This document shows, one piece after another, positions 24,309 through 33,840 of a stretch of 64,000 nucleotides of DNA. The stretch covers positions 1-64,000 of the forward strand of contig JBAKBP010000189.1 in NCBI GenBank assembly GCA_037953745.1, given 5' to 3'. The notes beneath the pieces are model-generated. The model saw only the letters and a list, made by a program, of their open reading frames with translations, searched no databases and was not told the origin of the DNA. The first letter of the stretch is position 1. Each line of letters begins with the position of its first letter. Position numbers and translations under genes: made by a program. The stretch comes from Lithodes maja. Its lineage: Eukaryota; Arthropoda; Malacostraca; Decapoda; Lithodidae.

Positions 24309-26136
24309 TATTGCCTTGCCAATGTCTCTACTGTACCAAGGGGGCATACTTGATTTCGTATTTCGTTTTGGTTTCATGGGTACAAATTGTTTATGCGCCT
24401 CTGTAATTGTAGACTTAAAATGTCCCCATAGTTCATTTACTTCGTTTATATTTATGAGGTTTGAGTGTATGTTTGATAGCGATTCCTTAAGTCCGTCATA
24501 ATTTGCGTTTTTGAAGTCCGAAACCATTCCTGTTGTTTTTACTGAGGAATATTTGCTTATAACGTTGATTCTTAAGATTTTATGATCGGACGTTGCCAGA
24601 TGTTCACCTACATCCAGGTTTGATAATAGATTTTCTTGGGTAGTGATTACGAGGTCTAATATATTCCTGTCTCGCGTCGGCTGTTTTACGTGTTGAGTCA
24701 AAAAAATTGTCCTGGATGAAGCTTGTCATTAGGCGTGACTCAGCATTTTTTCCGGTCAGGGTATTCCAGTCAATTAGGGGGAGGTTATAGTCACCTAGTA
24801 AAACTGTTTCGTCGGAATTAAGGGTTTTCTCTAGTATTTCATAAAAAATTGTATCATCGGCAACAGTTAGTCTCGGTGGTCGGTACGCTGTAGTGATATT
24901 TAAGTTCATGTTTTTTGTATTTATTTTGACGCACACTATTTCTGCATTACTTTCGGGGAGAGTCACCTCAACTGGGTTTAAGTAGGTTGCAACGTACATT
25001 GCAACCCCCCCTCTTTGTTTTCCATTGTTACGGTCTTTATGAAAAAATTATATGGCTCTATGTGATATTCATGAAGTAGATCTTTATTTTTAAGGTTCAG
25101 ATGTGTTTCCGTTATACAAATAACGTCAACTTTCTCATTTAATAACAGACATTTGAGTTCGTCTATTTTATTTCTTATTGAGCAGGCATTTATGGATATT
25201 ATTTTTATATCATTTCTCTCAGCATGCGCTGGATTTGTTTTTCTTATTGGTGGGGATGGGGTTGGGGTTGTGACTTGAAGCCGCGGCGGGTTGTCAAATT
25301 CATTCAGTTGGTTGGGTTGGCTTGGATGGGGTTGGGTGGGGTTGTTTAGTTTGTTTTGTGGTTCAGGTAGGTAAATTTTCGCAACTTGTGGGCCATTGGG
25401 GTTGACGGTTTCGTTTAAATGGTTGTGATGGACTTGAAAGGGTTGGGCGAGGTTATTTATTTATCTTAACTGTGCGGGTGGAGTTTGATTGGGTAGGGTT
25501 GTGGAAGGGCTTTTCCGGGGGTAGCGATGTCAATACTCAGAGGAGTCTATTAGCATAGTTATCTCTCGGTCCTGACTGGCGTTGTTTTCATGGGCAATGT
25601 AGGTTGCTTGATTTAGGGTGTCACTCATGTGCTGAACGCCTTTTTCTGATAAATGAATGCCATCTCCGCTGTACAGGGACGAGTTCCCTACAAAGGTGGT
25701 CCAATTGTCCACATACAGTACCTTCTCTTGTTCGCACATGACCTTGACTGCGTTGTTAATTTCTATGGCTCTATTTTGTCCGTATGAGCTTGTTTTAATC
25801 CGGGGTATGACGCCGCTTACCACACATTTCGCGGTCTTCCTTTTCATGACTTTAATTAGGTTCTCGAAATCTTTTTCTATGGTCTTGATTGGGGCCTTAC
25901 CTCCGTCAAAGCAGTCATTTGAGCCAACATTGACGACTACACAGGTGCCCTCTGGTATGGCGGAGTTAGTTATGTCTTTCAAGATATGTTCGACTTTACC
26001 GCCTGGAATGACCTTTACTGACCTTTTTCCTCTGTTCTTGGTGGCAAAGGCAGCTCCTTGACCTCGCATGAGACTGTCACCATAGACTAGGGTGAGTTTC
26101 TCCTTCCCGCTGACTCCGTGATTTGTTGGTTTCGCT

Positions 26137-26138
<2 letters not shown>
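24307..26138 (-). mobile_element. LINE D/F, endonuclease and ORF1 half
   Basis: From right to left the minus strand encodes the SGNH/GDSL-type esterase of ORF1 (about 26090-25550), a low-complexity linker, then the ORF2 endonuclease (SINACSIRNK, ICITETHLN, LLGDYNLP, TSDHK, about 25220-24550) up to the E insertion. A one-base insertion in a T run near 24700 shifts the endonuclease frame. The 5' end is cut at 26138 by (GA)n. ORF1 with an esterase followed by ORF2 is the known layout of CR1-type LINEs. This half supplies the domains missing from 20473-22361. Confidence 0.85.
25530..26138 (-). CDS. ORF1 SGNH-type esterase of LINE D/F
   Basis: The frame shows the block I serine motif VYGDSLMRG, a VNVGSNDC block, VSGVIPR, and the block V aspartate-histidine motif GDGIHLSEKG, in the order expected of an SGNH hydrolase. 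Esterase domains are known in ORF1 of CR1-type elements, where a membrane or lipid role has been proposed. The 5' part is replaced by a (GA)n run, so no true start codon is visible; the upstream Leu-Ser repeats are microsatellite. The frame is otherwise open to its stop at 25530. It belongs to the same element as the endonuclease on its left. Confidence 0.78.
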
Positions 26139-26185
<47 letters not shown>

Positions 26186-26249
26186 TGCAACATACTACAT
26201 ACATATATTTAAAGACCGAGTGCTCAGCAGGAATTGCGGTTCTGGTCAT

Positions 26250-26286
<37 letters not shown>
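26139..26286 (+). repeat. (GA)n with one 69-bp unit
   Basis: GA runs flank a spacer unit at 26185-26253, between LINE F and LINE G. Confidence 0.93.
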
Positions 26287-26290
<4 letters not shown>

Positions 26291-28732
26291 AAGGAGTACA
26301 AAGGAAATCAAGCAACAACAGATCTAATGACCCTTCTAGGTTGCTTGTCCTCCAAAACACTGAGGATCAAGTGTCCAAACAGTGGTTTAGAGTGGGTAAG
26401 GGAACATTGGAAAGGGAATTACTGCCCTGGAACTAATGTCCGTGGCAGGATTAGGAAGTTAGTAGGGGACAGATGGGTTAGTAACTGAGGGGGGGATAAA
26501 ATAAAGTTATTCATTTACAAACGCAGTCAGTCGCGGGTTTGAAGCGAGATATTTGTCTAGGCGGAGTTTAAATGAATCAACGGTGATGCAGTCTATAACG
26601 TTTCGGGGAAGCCCATTCCACAAGTTGACAACTCGATTGAAGAAGAAATTCTTAGATTCGTGTGAGTTAAAAGATTTACCAATAATTTTGCAACCGTTTC
26701 CTCGCGTGTAATTAGATTGGTCGATAGTGAAGTACTTACTACAGTTCATATTGTCGATGCCTTTGATGATTTTGAACACTTGAATTAAGTCACCTCTTAA
26801 TCTGCGCTGGGTTAAAGGAAATAGATTTAATTCTCTAAGACGCTCTTCGTATGGTTTGTTCTTTAGGCTAGGTATCATTTTGGTAACTCTACGTTGAACT
26901 CGTTCTAGCTTGTTTATATCTTTTTGGTAATAAGGGCACCAGGATTGAACGCAGTATTCCAGAAGAGGGCGGACTAAGGAATTGTAAAGGGTTAGGATAA
27001 CTTCTTTGGATTTATGCTCAAATGACCTGCCTATAAAGCCAATTATTTTGTTTGCCTTCTTAACAACTTCTGATCATTGTTGACTCGGTTTTAGGTTACT
27101 CGATATTGTTACTCCCAGATCGGTTTCTCTGTTTACATTCTTAAGCTGAGTGCCATTCATCGAATAGTTTGCTTTCTCATTTAGGTATCCGATATGTAGT
27201 ACTTTACATTTATCCGCATTGAAACTCATTTGCCAAATTTGGGCCCAACATGACAATTTATCTAGATTGTGTTGCATATCGTCAACTTGTTCTTTTGAGA
27301 GTACGCTATTTGCAATTTTTGTATCGTCAGCAAATTTTGAGATTGTACAGGTGAGGCCCTCATCTATGTCGTTGATGTAAATTAGAAAGAGAATTGGTCC
27401 TAGTACCGATCCCTGGGGTACCCCGCTACTTACATTGGTCCATTTAGATGCCTTACCGTTTATGACTACTCTTTGCTTTCTGTCGCTGAGCCAATTTTCT
27501 ATCCATTTCAACACACCGTCTTGTATTCCATGCGCTTTTAGTTTTAGCAGTAAACGTTTGTGGGGAACTTTGTCAAAGGCCTTTTGAAAATCAAGGTATA
27601 TAATATCTACAGCTTTACTCTCATCGTAGAGGTTGAGGATATCGTGGAAGAAGTCTAAGAGGTTTGTTAAACAGGAACGTTTTTTACGAAAGCCGTGTTG
27701 AGTATCTTTAAGCATGTTATTTTCCTCTAAGTGATTTACGAGTCTGTCTCGTATGACCGTTTCTAGCATTTTACATACAACTGAGGTTAAGCTAATTGGA
27801 CGATAGTTACTGGGTAGGGATTTGCTGCCTTTTTTGAATATCGGTGTTACGTTGGCTAGCTTCCACTGATCAGGCATAGTTCCAGACTGCAAGGATTTAT
27901 TGAATAGTAATGTCAGTGGTTTGGAGAGCTCATCCTTAGCTTCCTTTAGAACTCTAGGCGAGATTGTATCAGGTCCAGGCGTTTTATTTACCTTGAGTTT
28001 ATCTAAACAATTCAATACTTCTCTCTCTGTAACGGTGATATTGCTTAGAACATCTGAATTATCAATCTGAATCGGCGATGGTGTAGGGATATCACTGAGG
28101 TCTTCTGTTGTAAAAACTGATGCAAAGAAGGTATTGAGGGCATTACTCATTTGTACTTCGTCTTTGGTGTATTCTCCATTTTCATCGACTAACGGTCCAA
28201 CAGTTGAAGTAACTACTTTTTTCTTTCTGATATAACTATAGAATTCTTTCGGGTTTGTTTTACTTTGATTCGCAATATGTAACTCTAAGGTCTTTTTACT
28301 TTGCTTAATTAACTTTTTGGCTTTGCGTCGTAGCTCTACAAATTTCACCCGTTCTTCGTCATTTTGTGAGGATTTTAATCTATCATTAGCAAATTTTTTA
28401 GCAAGCAGGCAGTTTGAAATATCTTTATTCCACCATTTGGGCTTATTATTATGGCCTGGACGCCGTATTTTCGATGGTATGCAGTCTTGCACTGCTTTTA
28501 GGTAAGTGGTTTCGAATAACTTCCAAGATGTATTTATGTCGTTATTGTTAATTAAAAAGCTCCAGTCAGTTTCTTTAAACATAGCTCTAAGTTTATGGAA
28601 GTTTGCTTTCTTGAAATTAGGGACTTTTTCGATGCTACTATTTGGTTCGTTACTAGTAAACTTTAAAGTGAAAGTTATCGTACGATGGTCGCTGTTACTG
28701 AATTCATCACCAACATTCAAATTCTCTATTAA
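26287..28732 (-). mobile_element. CR1-like LINE copy G, nearly open ORF2
   Basis: Minus-strand copy of the A/B/J family. ORF2 is open from the truncation at about 28732 (mid-endonuclease, NSDHRT block) through the whole reverse transcriptase (YLDFQKAFDKVPHKR, SSGVPQGSVLGPILF, FADDTKI) to 27074. A single TGA there interrupts the frame. The same frame then continues to the normal stop at 26507. A TGT to TGA change explains the stop by comparison with copies A and J. The 3' UTR ends in two CCTTTGTACT repeats that join (GA)n. It is one of the least decayed copies but lacks most of the endonuclease and all of ORF1. Confidence 0.9.
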
Positions 28733-28813
28733 GCCCTGCAAGGGCTTGGAAATCGCCTGAAGGAATTTATAGTATAGTTAGAAATGGAAAGGAAAAGGCA
28801 TGCACACCTTCAC
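28733..28813. other. Short non-coding gap
   Basis: A stretch of about 80 bp between LINE G and LINE H containing the small palindrome CCCTGCAAGGG. Nothing else was recognised. Confidence 0.4.
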
Positions 28814-29622
28814 TTTTTTTTTTTTTTTTTTTTTTTCCTTTTTCTCTCAACTGAATACGTTTTCATTTCCGCCAGGTTCTCTTATCAGTGATCAGCTTCT
28901 ACTGCAGACCAACTTTTCTGTGATATGTGTCTAACCTTTTTTTAAATGTGTATATCGAGTCACTGTCAATAACTTCATTAGGGAGCTTATTCCACTCATT
29001 AACAATACTGTGGGTGAAGAAATGTTTAGTTATGTCTAGGTTCGCTTTCCTGCCTGTTAGTTTTAATTTGTTTCCTCTTGTGGAACCTTCTTTGGCTATC
29101 TTAAATAGATTATTAGAATTTACGTTACTAAAGCCTTTTAGTATCTTAAAACACTCTATCAGCTGTCCCCTTATTCTCCGTTTCTTAAGCGAAAACAGGT
29201 CGAGTTCTCTTAATCTCTCATTGTATGGCTTATTTCTAAGGGAAGGGATTAACTTTGTTGCTCTACGCTGAACGGATTCTAGTTTCTCTATGTCTTTTAT
29301 TAAGTAGGGAGACCAAAACTGCACAGCATACTCCAGATGTGGCCTCACAATACTTTTATATAGTGGTACAACTATGTCTTTACTATGACAATGAAAATTT
29401 CTTTTAATGAAACCTAGTGCTCTATTTGCTTTGTTAGATGCTGCGGTGCATTGGCTTGTAGATTTTAGAATTTCATTGATAAGCACTCCTAGGTCTTTTA
29501 TCTGTGATACGCTCTTTATCTTTTCTCCATTCATATGGTATTCGTATTTGTTGTTTCGGGAGCCTATTTGTAGTATCAGGCATTTGTTTACTTTAAAGGG
29601 CATCTGCCAATTTTCTGACCAC
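28814..29622 (-). mobile_element. LINE H, 3' fragment related to D/F
   Basis: A T run at 28814-28836 marks the poly-A tail. The minus strand is open from 29603 to 28899 and encodes the C-terminal part of a CR1-like reverse transcriptase (KDLGVLIN, IVRPHLEYAVQFWSPY, RRIRGQLIECFKILKG). It resembles D/F but differs at many residues, so it is a separate subfamily. The fragment is 5'-truncated and ends exactly where the LTR of the next element begins, at the SENWQ block. No continuation is found on the far side of that element. Confidence 0.85.
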
Positions 29623-31440
29623 TGTTACGGCTGGATCGGCAATACATATTCGGGATTCTTGATCGTAGGACAGAAATGGCTTATGTGACAACGACACGCT
29701 CGATTCCAGTCCCAAATACTATATGCTCCAGACAACAAAAGCACCAACGCCCTACAGAGTTATCGTCTATGGTAACGAGGTACCTTAACTCGGCGAAAGT
29801 GTACAACAGGGGTAGGCTATGAGGCTAAACTCCCTCAGACATTTATAGGTTACGTTATTACTAAAGAAATGCAATACTCAAGAAACTACGTTAATATTAA
29901 GCCTCTAATAATGTAGAATAGAAGCAGGCTAAAGGTATGACAGTGAAATGCTAAATGACAAATGTACACGCCTACTTGAAAGCGCGTGCACTAGAATAAC
30001 TGTCCCCTACTAACATGCACTAGCATGTAGCATACAAGATGTTCATGATCCAGTAGATACCTAATAATACACATGGAAGGAACATAAATAGTAGTCACTT
30101 ATTATAAGAATGAATCTATACTTGGAATAACTAAAAGGTTGCAGGCAACAGTACTGCGCCGGTAGCCTACTACCGCATAGGCTACTTCGCTTCTCTCACT
30201 CTGTCTCCCCTCTGAGTCCGTATGCGCCCTACGCAACAGAACTCCGGACACAGCAGCAAAACGACAGTGCAGTTAATTGATACATGAAAGTATTAATAGT
30301 GTGGTCTTGTGTGTGAGTAATGTGTATTGTAAAGTGTTACATACATAAACTTAAAGAGAGCTGCAATGCATAGTAAAATAAAGATATCACCCACTCATCA
30401 TCCCCATGTGTTCTAGCTAGCAGGCCAAGTCACAGGAACAACGAGTCCCAGCACCGAAAGCGAGAACCCAGGAAAAGACTGCAGAGAACACAAGGACAGA
30501 TAAATTACGTTACTCTACTATACCGGCACTACGAGCGAGCTGTAGTCTCTGGTACTGCACTCGCTCCTGGCTCGGTAGGCAAATCAAGGCTAAGTCCTCG
30601 CCCCTCTACAGACAACTCCTGGGCATGGTCGGGCTCTTACACATGGCACTAGTCTAGTCACAAATTGGATGATGAGCTGGGCATATAACTCGTGAACATG
30701 TAGAACGTTCACCAACTATCCTCATCAAGAAGATCGCTGTTCACATTAACCCCTTAAATCTAATACATGTAAATATATGCTTGTCCTAAGAGTAATACGA
30801 GAGGTGAGTGCTGAAACTCCTTTAGGACCTCAAGGGAAGGTTATGCATTTAAATAGAGAGAAGAATGAAATGAGAGTAATGTCGTCAGAGAGAAAGAGTG
30901 CAACCGTGAGAAATTGGGAGAGAGGGCAAGGGATGTTAGAATCTCAAAGGTTCTAGGCAACCTGATCATGGAACACACAGCGAGCCTCCAGGCAATGTGC
31001 AGCACGACAACATGGGCAGCCCAGGCAGCATAGGCAGGCGGCAATGGACTACCAACCCTGTCGCACCTAGCTATAAGCGCAGGGCTGCCAACCGGTCCAT
31101 ACGTCTGGCAACCACCACTCCGGCAGCGTGGCGCGTTGCTACCCTCTCGCTCTGAAAACTAACTCACTCTCTCTCTCTGAATTCCTATTGTCTTATCTAT
31201 CAACTTCTCTATTGATACTACATATTAAATGGAAGGTCTCGACATGGCTTAAAACAAAACCCACCACTGGTTAGCACATGACGAGACCTTTGCAGAGATA
31301 CAAAGAACATAGTTATACGTTGTCACACTCAATATAAGCAGCCAGCACGGTACAGCGGTACACGGTACCGCACCGTGGCGGTACAGTGGAGTACCAAGGA
31401 GTACAATCAGGTTGCGTTGCCACGCACTGGGTGCGTCACA
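29623..31440 (-). repeat. 3' LTR of the Gmr1-like element
   Basis: On the element strand the LTR starts TGTGACGCACCC at 31440 and ends CCAGCCGTAACA at 29623, giving the usual TG...CA ends. It matches the right-hand LTR along its full 1818 bp with scattered substitutions and single-base indels. The long LTR holds no supported gene. Promoter and polyadenylation signals are expected here but were not individually resolved. Confidence 0.93.
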
Positions 31441-31451
31441 GCCCCCCCAAG
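31441..31451 (-). promoter_or_regulatory. Candidate polypurine tract
   Basis: On the element strand CTTGGGGGGGC lies directly before the 3' LTR, the expected place for the primer of plus-strand DNA synthesis. Confidence 0.75.
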
Positions 31452-31723
31452 ATTTTAGATAATCGACCTTAGAAGCATTATCAAAATCTGACAGGCAACC
31501 AACCGACCTGCTACCCTTAGCTGCCACTAATTGCAAAAGGTGCACAACAACTGAAGTGTGAATTATACATAAAACACAATATCGCATGCATCATGCTACA
31601 ACAATAAAGACTTACAAAACTAAAAAAAAAAATTCTCGTTTATTTTATTGTTTTTTATAATCTTTTTGGACGGCGTTATGATAGCCTAATTTTACTCCTG
31701 CTCAACCCGCACACCGTGCACGA

Positions 31724-32746
31724 CTATCCTGGATCATCAACCCTTGATAGACAATCTGCTATCACGTTCTCACTCCCGGCAATATGCTGAATGTTGAGAT
31801 TATACTCTTGGAGCATTAGGGACCACCTGGTCAACCGCATATTCCGATTGTGAAACTGATTTAGGAATTTCAAGGGATGATGGTCCGTATAAATCGTCAC
31901 TACCGGGCCGTAGGCTGGAACATAAACTTCGAAATGTTTGAGCGACAAAACGATAGCAAGAAGCTCCTTCTCTATAGTCGAGTAATTCCTTTGTGCCGAA
32001 TTAAACTTGCGAGAAAAGAAGCTCACTGGGTGTTCCAAGCCCTCGGAATCAGTCTGCAGTAACACTGCCCCGGCACCCACACCGCTGGCATCAGTCGCCA
32101 GCTGAAAACTCCTGGAGAAGTCTGGGGCTCTCAAAATCGGATGTGTACACAGCAGGTGCTTGACTAGGTCGAAAGCCCTCTGACACTCCGCAGCCCAACA
32201 GAACTTCACTGACTTCGACAGTAGATCAGTTAACGGTGCTAAGACAGTAGAGTATCCCCGGATGAAGCGCCTATAATAGCCTATCATACCTAGGAACCGC
32301 ATGACCTGGCGCTTAGTGGTGGGCCTGGGAAACATATTGATAGCCTGTATCTTGCTCAGGGGGGGGCACACCCGGCCTAACCCGACCACGAAGCCAAGAT
32401 ACTGCACAGTAGCCTTTACAAACTCGCACTTCCTCAGGTTCACCACCAGCCCAGCATCGTGCAACTTCCCAAACAGGGTCTCTAAGTGCCTTAGGTGATT
32501 TTCAAAATCGTCATCATACACTATCACGTCATCAAGGTAGACCGTGCAGTTAGGGATTTCGTCACAAATATCGTTCATCAGGTTCTGAAACGTGGCAGGT
32601 GCGTTCTTAAGCCCATAAGGCATTACGTTACATTGGTAGGTCTTGCCATCTACCACAAAACCACAAACTTGCTTAGCTCGGTCCGACAGGGGTACTTGCC
32701 AGTAGCCTTTTACAAGATCAATTTTAGTAAGGTACTTTGCATTCCC
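31724..32746 (-). CDS. pol: Reverse transcriptase (palm) and RNase H of the Gmr1-like element
   Basis: The frame carries RT blocks KIDLVKGYWQVPLS, VMPYGLKNAPATFQ and the catalytic YLDDVIVYDDD. Next come the connection segment (LGFVV, RFLGMIGYYRRFI) and an RNase H with LATDASGVGAGAVL, STIEKELLAIV and TDHHPLKFL. It ends at 31724 in CLSRVDDPG, close to the 3' LTR, as expected of an element whose last pol domain is RNase H and not integrase. A single missing base near 32748 shifts it relative to the upstream frame that holds the first RT blocks. All catalytic aspartates expected of RT are visible. Confidence 0.92.
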   Translation of the reverse strand, partial: GNAKYLTKIDLVKGYWQVPLSDRAKQVCGFVVDGKTYQCNVMPYGLKNAPATFQNLMNDICDEIPNCTVYLDDVIVYDDDFENHLRHLETLFGKLHDAGLVVNLRKCEFVKATVQYLGFVVGLGRVCPPLSKIQAINMFPRPTTKRQVMRFLGMIGYYRRFIRGYSTVLAPLTDLLSKSVKFCWAAECQRAFDLVKHLLCTHPILRAPDFSRSFQLATDASGVGAGAVLLQTDSEGLEHPVSFFSRKFNSAQRNYSTIEKELLAIVLSLKHFEVYVPAYGPVVTIYTDHHPLKFLNQFHNRNMRLTRWSLMLQEYNLNIQHIAGSENVIADCLSRVDDPG

Positions 32747-33840
32747 TATTTGTCCACGCTGTCGTCAACTCGAGGCAAAGGGTAAGGGTTGGTAGTGGTC
32801 AAGCCATTTAGCCTACGAAAATCTATGCAGAACCGCACCTTGCCGTCAGGTTTTGGCTGCAACGTGACGGGTGATGTCCACTTCACATAACCTTCAGTGA
32901 TCATCCCTCTCTCAACCATGTACTTTAACTCCTCCCGTAAAGCTGGCAACTTTACCGGGGGCACACGGTAGGGCACTGACTTGAAGGGCACATTATCACC
33001 GACGTCCACGTCGTGCGTTACCTGAGTAGTGAGACCTGGGTGTTCGGCGAAAACAGAGGGGTATGACCTGAACAGGCCTAGGACAGCAGCACCCTGGTGC
33101 TCAGGCAGGTGACTTACAGCTTGCCTAGCCTCTTGTTCAGTATTCCCCGCCCACTGTTCCGCGGAAATGACACAGTCCCAGCTATCCTCCTCAGCAGCAT
33201 GACTGTCCCCACCTCCTTCTCCACCCTGGCCGCTGCAGGCCAGCACAGGGACAGTGAGAGGCTCTGAGGGGCGTCTCACATACTCTTTCATGAGGTTAAC
33301 ATGACATAACTGATGTTTTTTTCTACGGTCAGGTGTTGCAACGAGATAATCAAGGTCGGACAGTTTCTTAGCCACCACATACGGCCCAATAAACTTGGCA
33401 GAAAGGGGGTGTCCAGGCAAAGGTAAAAGCAACATTACCTCCTGACCCACCGAAAACTCCCGAAGCTTCACCTTGGCGTCATACTGGTGCTTCATGACCG
33501 CCTGTGCATTAACCAAGTTATTACCTGCCGCTGCCATGCAACCTATAAGTCTCTCCCGGCTCTCAAGGATATATTTAAGTACAGACCCCGGCTTCTCTTC
33601 GCCCTCCCAGATCTCTTTCACCATACTTAAAGGTCCTCTCACATTATGGCCAAAGACTAGTTGATTTGGACTGAACCCCAGGCTCTCTCCTGGGACTTCA
33701 CGTGCAGCGAACAGAACATACGGCAGACCCAAATCCCAATCAGTGTCATGTTCTGCACAGTAACAGCGTAGCATACTCTTCAGGGTCGAGTGCCACCGCT
33801 CCAAGACTCCCTGACTCTCGGGATGGTAGGCTGACCGACA
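32746..33840 (-). CDS. pol: Integrase C-terminus with GPY module fused to the RT N-terminus
   Basis: This frame is the decisive evidence for domain order. It begins with the catalytic-glutamate region of integrase (HPESQGVLERWHSTLK) and continues through PYVLFAAREVP. A GPY module (KFIGPYVVAKKL, then HQLCHVNLMKEYV) lies near residues 137-175. An acidic linker follows, and then the first RT blocks: FAEHPGLTTQ, WTSPVTLQPKPDGKVRFCIDF and RRLNGLTTTNPYPLP. Integrase and RT therefore lie in this order inside one uninterrupted frame. It is out of frame with the upstream gag-pol frame by one base near 33840 and with the downstream RT frame by one base near 32748. Confidence 0.92.
   Translation of the reverse strand, partial: CRSAYHPESQGVLERWHSTLKSMLRCYCAEHDTDWDLGLPYVLFAAREVPGESLGFSPNQLVFGHNVRGPLSMVKEIWEGEEKPGSVLKYILESRERLIGCMAAAGNNLVNAQAVMKHQYDAKVKLREFSVGQEVMLLLPLPGHPLSAKFIGPYVVAKKLSDLDYLVATPDRRKKHQLCHVNLMKEYVRRPSEPLTVPVLACSGQGGEGGGDSHAAEEDSWDCVISAEQWAGNTEQEARQAVSHLPEHQGAAVLGLFRSYPSVFAEHPGLTTQVTHDVDVGDNVPFKSVPYRVPPVKLPALREELKYMVERGMITEGYVKWTSPVTLQPKPDGKVRFCIDFRRLNGLTTTNPYPLPRVDDSVDK

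Noticed and set aside
31249..31587. Minus-strand ORF across the 3' LTR edge
   Set aside because: It crosses the LTR and polypurine tract and has no motif.
32746..33840. Idea that integrase-before-RT order is an assembly rearrangement
   Set aside because: The integrase GPY module and the first RT blocks share one continuous frame.
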